DNA from: CAYLGY01 sp964383325
GTDB taxonomy: Bacteria; Pseudomonadota; Alphaproteobacteria; Rhizobiales; Rhizobiaceae
DNA length: 11,265 bases
Direction: 5' to 3'
Assembly (NCBI GenBank): GCA_964383325.1
Contig: CAYLGY010000084.1
Coordinates: 1-11,265 of the forward strand
In this document: positions 6,300 to 11,265 of the stretch, in pieces
How positions within the stretch are numbered: the first letter of the stretch is position 1
How the letters are laid out: every line of letters starts with the position of its first letter
Program-made: the position numbers and the translations under genes
The notes under the pieces: generated by a model
The model's input: the letters and a program-made list of their open reading frames with translations, nothing else
Told to the model about the DNA's origin: nothing
The model's database searches: none

Positions 6300-7292
6300 A
6301 TGCAACTGAACATTGAAGGTCTGTCGAAATTCTACGGGGAGTTCCAGGCCCTGAAGGATGTCGACCTGGTGATCGGCGACCGGGAATTCGTCTGCCTGCT
6401 CGGCCCGTCGGGTTGCGGAAAGACGACGCTTCTGCGGGTGATTGCCGGGCTGGAGACCCATGAGGGCGGCAGCCTCACCCTCGGCGGCCGCGACCTGTCG
6501 ACCATGAGCGCCCAGAATCGCGGCTTCGGCATCGTGTTCCAGTCCTATTCGCTCTTCCCGCATCTGACGGTGCGCCAGAATGTCGGCTATGGCCTGAAGA
6601 TCCGCAGGACGCCGGCTGACGCGCTCGCGGCCCGGGTCCGGCAGATGCTGGAAATGGTGCATCTGGAAGCGCTGGCCGACCGCTATCCGTGGCAATTGTC
6701 GGGCGGCCAGCAACAGCGCGTCGCGATTGCAAGGGCGCTCGCGGTCGATCCTGTCCTGCTGCTTCTTGACGAGCCCCTGTCGGCGCTCGACGCGCGGGTG
6801 CGAACGGAACTGCGCGCGGAATTGCGCCAGGTGCAGCGCCGGCTCGGCATTCCGACGATCATGGTCACGCATGACCAGGAAGAAGCCCTGACCATGGCTG
6901 ACCGGGTCGTGTGCATGAATGCCGGGCGCATCGAGCAGGTGGGTCCGCCGCAGGAAATCTACGCGCGACCGGCGACACGCTTCGTTGCCGATTTTGTCGG
7001 CGCCTCTACTCTCCTGAGCCCCGCCGATGCCGGGCGCCTTGGAATTGCCGGCGCGGAAACAGCGGCAGAAAAGCTCTTCATGCTGCGACCGGAGCACGTG
7101 TCGGTCCGGCCAAATCCGGCCGGGGCCGGCCGCATTCGCAGCATCACCTTTCTGGGCAGCGTGAGCCGCATCGAGGTCGATGTCGCCGGCCTCTGCCTGC
7201 TGGCGGAGACCGGGCGGCTCGATGGGTTGACGGAAGGCGCAGCCGTTGCCGTGGACATCGCGCCCGATGCCGGCGCCTGGGTCCGGCCATGA
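6300..7292 (+). CDS. ABC transporter ATP-binding protein (PhnT2/FbpC-like)
   Basis: A 330-residue ATPase that would drive import by the permease encoded next. All catalytic motifs are intact: Walker A GPSGCGKT (35-42), Q-loop Gln81 in VFQSYSLFPH, signature LSGGQQQR (133-140), Walker B LLLLDEP (153-159) with SALD, and switch histidine His191 in VTHDQEEA. A C-terminal TOBE-type region with the MLRPEHVSV motif (261-269) follows, as in importers of the iron, polyamine, sulfate and phosphonate kinds. The ATG at 6300 is preferred; a GTG two codons earlier is possible. The ribosome binding site is weak (GGGCGGG). The 104-bp gap to the binding-protein gene holds two hairpins, while the stop overlaps the permease start (ATGA), so these two genes are translationally coupled. 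Confidence 0.88.
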   Translation: MQLNIEGLSKFYGEFQALKDVDLVIGDREFVCLLGPSGCGKTTLLRVIAGLETHEGGSLTLGGRDLSTMSAQNRGFGIVFQSYSLFPHLTVRQNVGYGLKIRRTPADALAARVRQMLEMVHLEALADRYPWQLSGGQQQRVAIARALAVDPVLLLLDEPLSALDARVRTELRAELRQVQRRLGIPTIMVTHDQEEALTMADRVVCMNAGRIEQVGPPQEIYARPATRFVADFVGASTLLSPADAGRLGIAGAETAAEKLFMLRPEHVSVRPNPAGAGRIRSITFLGSVSRIEVDVAGLCLLAETGRLDGLTEGAAVAVDIAPDAGAWVRP

Positions 7293-8974
7293 GCGGGGCA
7301 GGGCGGGCCGCCAGGGGCGCGCGCATCCCCGCAAGCGAGATCCTGTTCCGACAGGTCCTGCTCTGGCTGCCGCTGGCCGGGCTGGCGCTGTTCTTCCTGT
7401 ATCCGCTGGGCATCATCGTCGTGCGCAGCCTTACCGAGGCGGACGGGTCGATCGGACTCGGCAATTATGGCGAGATCCTCGGCCAGGGCCGATTATGGAC
7501 CGTGATCGGCAATTCCCTGGTGATGAGCGGCCTGACCGCCGCACTGTGCGTCGGGCTCGGTCTCGTCATCGCCTATGCGCTCAGCCGGACCGCCATGCCG
7601 CTGAAATGGCTGGTGTCGCTGGCGCTGATCCTGCCGCTGCTCGCGCCCTCGCTGGTGCAGGCTCTGGGGCTTCTGTTCATGTTCGGCCGCAACGGTCTGC
7701 TGACCAAGCTGACCGGAGTGGAAGTGCAGGTCTATGGACTGCCGGGGCTGATCATGGCCAACAGCATGTATGCGCTGCCGCAGGCGGTGATGATCCTGAT
7801 GGCGGCACTGCGCCATGCCGACCGGCGCCAGTACGATGCGGCGCTGGTACTAGGCGCCTCGCCCTACCGCCGGTTCATGGATGTCACGCTGCCTGCCCTG
7901 CGCTTCGGCCTGCTCAGCGCGGCCTTTGTCTGCTTCTCCGTCACCATCACCGATTTCGGCAATGCCGCGGTGATCGGCGGCAATTACCAGGTGCTGGCCT
8001 CGGAGATCTATGCGCAGGTCGTCGGCCAGATGAATTTTAACATGGGCGCGGTGGTCGGCATCCTCCTGCTGATTCCGACCTTGCTGGCCTTCTATCTCGA
8101 AAAGATGGCAGCCCAGCGCCATACGGCCGCCAGCGAAGGTTCGCTGCCGGTCAGCCCGGATCGCTGGTGGCCGCGCGATGTCCTGCTGTGGGGCGCGAGC
8201 TATCTTGCCGCGATCTTCCTGATCGCGGTGGTCGCCATCGTGGTCTATGCGAGCTTCGTCCGCCTCTGGCCCTACAATCTCAGCTTCACGCTGAAGAATT
8301 ACAACATCAACTTGCAGGGCGGCTATGAATCGCTCTGGACCACGATCGAGGCTTCGCTGATCACCGCCATCGTGGGCACGTCCCTCCTGTTCGCGCTGGT
8401 GCTGGCGCAGCGCGACATGGGCCGGATGAGCGCAAAACTTCTGTACCTGCTCGCCATCGTCCCGGTCGGCGTGCCGGGGCTGGTGCTGGGCCTCGCCTAT
8501 GTCCTGTCATTCAACACGGCGAGCGCCTTTCCCGGCGTGCTCTACGGGACGGTGCTGCTGATCGCGCTGTGCAATTTCTACCATTATCACTCGCAGGGCT
8601 TCCTCACCATGGCGACAGGCATGCGCAATGTCCCGCGCCAGCTCGAGGAGACCGTGGCCTCCATGGGCGGCGGCATGGGCGCGCGGCTGCGTGACGTCAC
8701 CTTTCCGGTGATGCTGCCGACGCTCATCGCAGTGTTCTTCTTCCTGTTCATGCGGGGCATGGTGACGCTGTCGGCGGTGATCTTCCTGATCACCTCCAAG
8801 CTCAGCGTCGCGGCGGTGACGGTCCTGCGCCTCGACCAGACCGGAAGATCCACGCAGGCGGCGGCCTTTTCCGTCATCATCATGGTAATCGTTCTCGCCG
8901 CCATGGGACTGATGCGTCTCGGCCTGTGGTGGCAGGCCCGGCGCACCGGTGCGGCCAATGCGGCCGGAGCCTGA
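7289..8974 (+). CDS. ABC transporter permease with two fused transmembrane domains (PhnU2/FbpB/AfuB-like)
   Basis: A 561-residue inner-membrane permease with about 12 predicted helices in two six-helix halves (roughly 24-271 and 297-548), so one chain does the work of two permease subunits. Each half has the cytoplasmic EAA-type coupling motif that contacts the ATPase: DAALVLGASPYRRF (183-196) and EETVASMGGGMGARL (453-467). The TDFGNAAVIGGNYQ segment (221-234) is typical of Fbp/Afu/Phn-type permeases. Its length fits the PhnU2 group. The start ATG overlaps the ATPase stop by 4 bp, the clear reason for choosing it over the much longer open frame. Third and last gene of the operon, convergent with the minus-strand genes beyond; no convincing terminator was seen in the 79-bp gap. 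Confidence 0.88.
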   Translation: MSGAGRAARGARIPASEILFRQVLLWLPLAGLALFFLYPLGIIVVRSLTEADGSIGLGNYGEILGQGRLWTVIGNSLVMSGLTAALCVGLGLVIAYALSRTAMPLKWLVSLALILPLLAPSLVQALGLLFMFGRNGLLTKLTGVEVQVYGLPGLIMANSMYALPQAVMILMAALRHADRRQYDAALVLGASPYRRFMDVTLPALRFGLLSAAFVCFSVTITDFGNAAVIGGNYQVLASEIYAQVVGQMNFNMGAVVGILLLIPTLLAFYLEKMAAQRHTAASEGSLPVSPDRWWPRDVLLWGASYLAAIFLIAVVAIVVYASFVRLWPYNLSFTLKNYNINLQGGYESLWTTIEASLITAIVGTSLLFALVLAQRDMGRMSAKLLYLLAIVPVGVPGLVLGLAYVLSFNTASAFPGVLYGTVLLIALCNFYHYHSQGFLTMATGMRNVPRQLEETVASMGGGMGARLRDVTFPVMLPTLIAVFFFLFMRGMVTLSAVIFLITSKLSVAAVTVLRLDQTGRSTQAAAFSVIIMVIVLAAMGLMRLGLWWQARRTGAANAAGA

Positions 8975-9053
8975 TGCCGTCCGCTGGGATGGAAACCGAC
9001 CCGGCGACTGACTGGCGCAGGACCCTTTTCCGGTAGGCGGCATCCGCTCGGGT

Positions 9054-9317
9054 CTAGCCGAACTCGTCCCCGGCCAGGTTGGCCCGGATCCGTTCGAGGA
9101 GAATCTGGATTTCGTTCCTTGCCGCACCCTCTACCGCCAGCGCAGGCAATGGCACCGCTCCCGGGTCCTCCTGATGGTCGAGGGGAAGCGCCTGTTGGGC
9201 AAGCACGGCGAGCAGTTCTTCATCTCCCTTGCGGACCAGATGGGAGACGACGATTTCCAGAATGTCCCGCAGACCGTTGATGCGGCCCTCGAGCGCGAAC
9301 AGTTCCGCCTGCGACAT
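9054..9317 (-). CDS. Small protein of unknown function (87 residues)
   Basis: Not recognised. The ATG at 9315-9317 has an excellent ribosome binding site (AGGAGGAG, plus-strand 9322-9329), and most codons end in G or C as in neighbouring genes; both favour a real gene. The protein appears mostly helical: an amphipathic segment at 4-29 (ELFALEGRINGLRDILEIVV), another at 32-43, a proline-containing linker (45-59) and a helix at 66-82. It is acidic, with no cysteine, signal peptide or membrane span. It follows the racemase-like gene by 151 bp on the same strand and is probably last in that operon. A small adaptor or regulatory protein is conceivable but not supported by any motif. A longer in-frame start at 9515 is rejected because it would overlap the gene before it. 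Confidence 0.7.
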   Translation of the reverse strand: MSQAELFALEGRINGLRDILEIVVSHLVRKGDEELLAVLAQQALPLDHQEDPGAVPLPALAVEGAARNEIQILLERIRANLAGDEFG

Positions 9318-9351
9318 GGTTCTCCTCCTGCATCGGGCCCGTCCCGAAGTC

Positions 9352-9375
9352 CCGGAAAGGGGCCCCGCTTTCCGG
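9352..9375 (-). other. Hairpin in the leader of the small gene
   Basis: A perfect inverted repeat, CCGGAAAG (9352-9359) and CTTTCCGG (9368-9375), around an 8-nt GC-rich loop. It lies between the racemase-like gene and the small unknown gene, 34 bases upstream of the small gene start. It has no U run. It may be a processing or stability element; function is inferred. Confidence 0.45.
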
Positions 9376-9468
9376 AACGCCCGCCGGCAACCTGCTCCGC
9401 TGGAAGGAATGCGGCGCGGCGGATGACGTTCCATCCGGCCTGCCGTCGGCGGCGCTGGCAAGTTCCGC

Positions 9469-10206
9469 TCAATATGCCCCGGAATAGGGCCTGCGGCTGC
9501 ACGCAGCCTGCACATGATCGATCATGGTAAGGAAGTCGAAGACCGGCCGGCCTGTCGCCGCCTGCACCGCATGTGCATAGGGCGGCAGATTCGAGCATTC
9601 GAGCAGGAGCGCGCCGATGCCGGGATGCTCGCGGCAGAGCGCCTCGGCCGTTGCAACGACCTCCGATTGGATCGCGTCGCTGTCGAGCGTGTCGGTCTCA
9701 TCGAGGATCGGGCCGCGAAAATTGGGGCAATTCTCGAGGCCGGCAATGTGGATGCGGTCGCGCAGGCCCGGAGCGGCGATTTCCAGAAGGTCGGGGGTGA
9801 GGCGGCGCTTGTTGGCGCAGACGATGCCGACCGCCTGGTCCGGACCCAGCGTCGATGCGATGAAGGGAAGCTGCAGCAGCGAGGACAGCATCACCGGCAC
9901 CCGCACCGCCGCCGCGACCTGGCGCTGGAAATGCAGCATGTAGCCGCAATCGCTGGTAATGGCACGCACGCCATGGGCCTCGAGATCGCGCGCCGTGTCC
10001 AGCACCTTGTCCGTCAGGCTAAGGTCGCCCTCCTCGATGAGCCGCTGCAGGGTGACGTCCGGCACGGTCCGGTAGAGCACCGGATAGGCATAGGAACTGG
10101 CATTTCCGACATCGCCGGGGATAAAGGGCGTGCGGCAATCGATCAGCAGGATTCCGATCTGATGCCCGTAGGATTCTGCATGCGGCCGCACCTTGTAGAT
10201 CGGCAT
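9469..10206 (-). CDS. Aspartate/glutamate racemase superfamily protein
   Basis: A 245-residue cytoplasmic protein resembling the Asp/Glu/hydantoin racemase superfamily, whose members racemise or isomerise (some decarboxylate) small acids with two cysteines facing each other. Both candidate cysteines are visible: Cys87 in TSDCGYM (85-91) and Cys204 in LECSNLPPYA (202-211), one in each half of the protein as the fold requires. The early segment GILLIDCRTPFIPGDVGN (18-35) also fits the superfamily. The substrate is unknown. ATG 10204-10206 is preferred because AGGAG lies 8 nt upstream; an in-frame ATG at 10210-10212 sits only 2 nt from that site. It follows the dehydrogenase gene by 82 bp, suggesting a shared pathway. 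It could be an isomerase or a non-racemising member of the family. Confidence 0.75.
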   Translation of the reverse strand: MPIYKVRPHAESYGHQIGILLIDCRTPFIPGDVGNASSYAYPVLYRTVPDVTLQRLIEEGDLSLTDKVLDTARDLEAHGVRAITSDCGYMLHFQRQVAAAVRVPVMLSSLLQLPFIASTLGPDQAVGIVCANKRRLTPDLLEIAAPGLRDRIHIAGLENCPNFRGPILDETDTLDSDAIQSEVVATAEALCREHPGIGALLLECSNLPPYAHAVQAATGRPVFDFLTMIDHVQAACSRRPYSGAY

Positions 10207-10257
10207 GACCATGTCTCCTGTCTTGTTCGGGCCGCTCTTGCAGCCGGAGTTGAGAAC

Positions 10258-10275
10258 CCCCGCTCCGAGGCGGGG
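10258..10275 (-). terminator. GC-rich hairpin between the dehydrogenase and racemase-like genes
   Basis: CCCCGC (10258-10263) pairs with GCGGGG (10270-10275) around a 6-nt loop. It begins 13 bases past the dehydrogenase stop on the minus strand. In that direction it is followed by GTTCTC, too poor in T for a confident Rho-independent terminator. It may reduce expression of the downstream genes or simply stabilise the mRNA. Confidence 0.3.
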
Positions 10276-10288
10276 CGCAATGGCAGGA

Positions 10289-11164
10289 TCAGCCCTCCTG
10301 AAGCAGGTCGATCTGCTCCGGCATGAAGGCCTCGCCCTTGCCCTTGTTCACCAGCGCGTCCAGCGTTTCCGCCACGCCGTCCGCAACGCGCTTCGCTGTG
10401 CCGAGATCTTCAGCGAGCTGGCGATAATAGCCAAGATCCTTGGCCGCATTGGCAATGGTGAAGCGCAAGGCCGAAGGGTCGCGATCGGAGATGTAGGCGC
10501 GCACGCGTTCGAGGGCCGCGCCGCTGCCGCCGCCTCTCGCAAGGCATTCGACGAGGGCGTCCATGGACACGCCACCCTTCGCGGCGCAGGCAACCGCCTC
10601 GGCAATCAGGGTCACCGAGCCAAGCGAGACGAAATTGTGAATGAGCTTGAGCTGGTGGCCGGTGCCCGTCGGACCGGCCTCGAAGATGTTCTCGGCAAAG
10701 GCCGACAGCAGCGGCCGGACCTCCCCGACGAGTTCCGGGTCGCCGCCGACGAGCAGGTTGAGGCGGCCTTCCTCGGCTTCCTTCGGCGTGCGCGTCATGG
10801 CGGCGTCGATGAAATGGGCGCCCTTGCCGGCCACTTTCGCTGCCAGCGCCACGGTCGAGGTGGGGTTGGCGGTCGAGCAGTCGATCAGGATCATTCCGGG
10901 ACGAAGCGCCTCCAGAAGCTGTCCCGACCCGATGAGGATCTCCTCCACCTGCGGCGAACCGGTGACGCAGAGGATGATGATGTCACTGCCCGCCGCCAGT
11001 TCCGCGATCGCATCGCAGCCCGTTGCGCCGGCATCGTCCAGATCCTGCGTTGGCTGGTTGCCGGGATGGCGCAGATAGCGGAGTGGCCATCCCTTGTTGA
11101 CGATGTTCCGGGCAATGCCGTGCCCCATGAGGCCGACGCCGATCAGGCCGATGCGATGTTTCAT
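10289..11164 (-). CDS. NAD(P)-dependent beta-hydroxyacid dehydrogenase (3-hydroxyisobutyrate dehydrogenase family)
   Basis: A 291-residue oxidoreductase that would interconvert a beta-hydroxyacid and the matching aldehyde or keto acid using NAD(P). Seen: an N-terminal Rossmann motif GLIGVGLMG (6-14), the cofactor-domain segment DCSTANPTST (95-104), a substrate-loop segment DAAMTRTPKEAEEG (120-133) and the catalytic motif KLIHN with Lys173 and Asn177. The substrate loop lacks the usual S-G-G and instead has Arg125-Thr126, recalling sulfolactaldehyde reductase YihU (VGRTS) as remembered; this may mean a strongly anionic substrate. Start chosen at ATG with CGGAG seven bases upstream. It lies 39 bp after the tail of another minus-strand gene and 82 bp before the racemase-like gene. 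The family is clear; the exact substrate (hydroxyisobutyrate, tartronate semialdehyde, threonate or other) is not. Confidence 0.88.
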   Translation of the reverse strand: MKHRIGLIGVGLMGHGIARNIVNKGWPLRYLRHPGNQPTQDLDDAGATGCDAIAELAAGSDIIILCVTGSPQVEEILIGSGQLLEALRPGMILIDCSTANPTSTVALAAKVAGKGAHFIDAAMTRTPKEAEEGRLNLLVGGDPELVGEVRPLLSAFAENIFEAGPTGTGHQLKLIHNFVSLGSVTLIAEAVACAAKGGVSMDALVECLARGGGSGAALERVRAYISDRDPSALRFTIANAAKDLGYYRQLAEDLGTAKRVADGVAETLDALVNKGKGEAFMPEQIDLLQEG

Positions 11165-11203
11165 GTATCCACTCCGGTTCGGAATAGCCGTGTTTCAGGC
11201 CGA

Positions 11204-11265
11204 TCAGGCGATCGGACGGCGCAGGTGCCAGCTGGTCATCTGCTGGAAGGCATGGCCGGCCGCGC
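11204..11265 (-). CDS. C-terminal end of an unidentified protein (upstream part beyond window)
   Basis: The minus-strand frame open from the right window edge reads AAGHAFQQMTSWHLRRPIA and ends at TGA (11204-11206), 39 bp before the dehydrogenase start. The position fits an upstream operon partner. Nineteen residues are too few to name a family. The other two minus frames were also checked: one stops earlier at 11234-11236, and the third stays open into the dehydrogenase gene region in the wrong frame, so this is the best candidate but not certain. Confidence 0.45.
   Translation of the reverse strand, partial: AAGHAFQQMTSWHLRRPIA

Noticed and set aside
6242..6316. 24-codon ORF in the gap before the ATPase gene, overlapping its start
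   Set aside because: It could couple translation to the ATPase, but it has no Shine-Dalgarno sequence and its start lies in sequence predicted to fold; much weaker than the leader at 4942-5040.
6144..7334. Open minus-strand frame of 396 codons opposite the ABC ATPase
   Set aside because: Antisense to an ATPase with every catalytic motif intact; composition is His/Arg/Gln rich as expected for a shadow frame.
8973..9044. Inverted repeat GATGCCG / CGGCATC between the permease and the convergent small gene
   Set aside because: Only 7-bp arms with a 58-nt loop and one arm inside the stop codon region; not a convincing bidirectional terminator.
9514..10326. Open plus-strand frame of 270 codons opposite the racemase-like gene
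   Set aside because: No domain seen, and the opposite strand has paired cysteine motifs and a ribosome binding site.

Overview
The window looks like a chromosomal segment from an alphaproteobacterium, most likely of the Rhizobiales. GC content is high and codons favour G or C at the third position. The left side carries the glpR-glpD-glpS-glpT gene order of the rhizobial glycerol ABC-transport operon. This placement rests on gene order and remembered families, not on a database search. No mobile element, CRISPR array, tRNA or rRNA gene was seen.

Left block (1-4047, minus strand): glpR (DeoR-family repressor), glpD (glycerol-3-phosphate dehydrogenase), glpS and the start of glpT (two ABC ATPases), read in that order and running off the left edge, where the permease and binding-protein genes would be expected. 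The glpR-glpD gap holds a promoter whose spacer carries two identical 10-bp repeats 11 bp apart. In front of glpR, a 10-bp-arm inverted repeat surrounds a possible -10 box. Both contain the core AACGAA/TTCGTT, so they are probably GlpR operators. GlpS has a good LSGGQ but no H-loop histidine, and GlpT has a degenerate signature, so the pair should have one canonical and one degenerate ATP site.

Middle block (4121-8974): a second, different DeoR-family regulator (minus strand) lies upstream of glpR and is separated from it by a hairpin. It is divergent from a plus-strand operon with a periplasmic binding protein, an ATPase and a fused double-domain permease, of the PhnS2-PhnT2-PhnU2 / AfuABC / FbpABC kind. 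The regulator start has almost no Shine-Dalgarno sequence. It overlaps the end of a 32-codon leader ORF that has a perfect one, which suggests translational coupling. Two strong hairpins lie between the binding-protein and ATPase genes, as is common where a binding protein is made in excess.

Right block (9054-11265, minus strand, convergent with the transporter): the tail of an unidentified gene, a beta-hydroxyacid (3-hydroxyisobutyrate-type) dehydrogenase, an Asp/Glu-racemase-superfamily protein and an 87-residue unknown protein with a strong ribosome binding site. These may form a small catabolic operon for the transported compound, but no phosphonate-degrading enzyme is visible. The substrate is open; an anionic compound such as a phosphonate, sulfonate, sugar phosphate or acid sugar is a reasonable guess.
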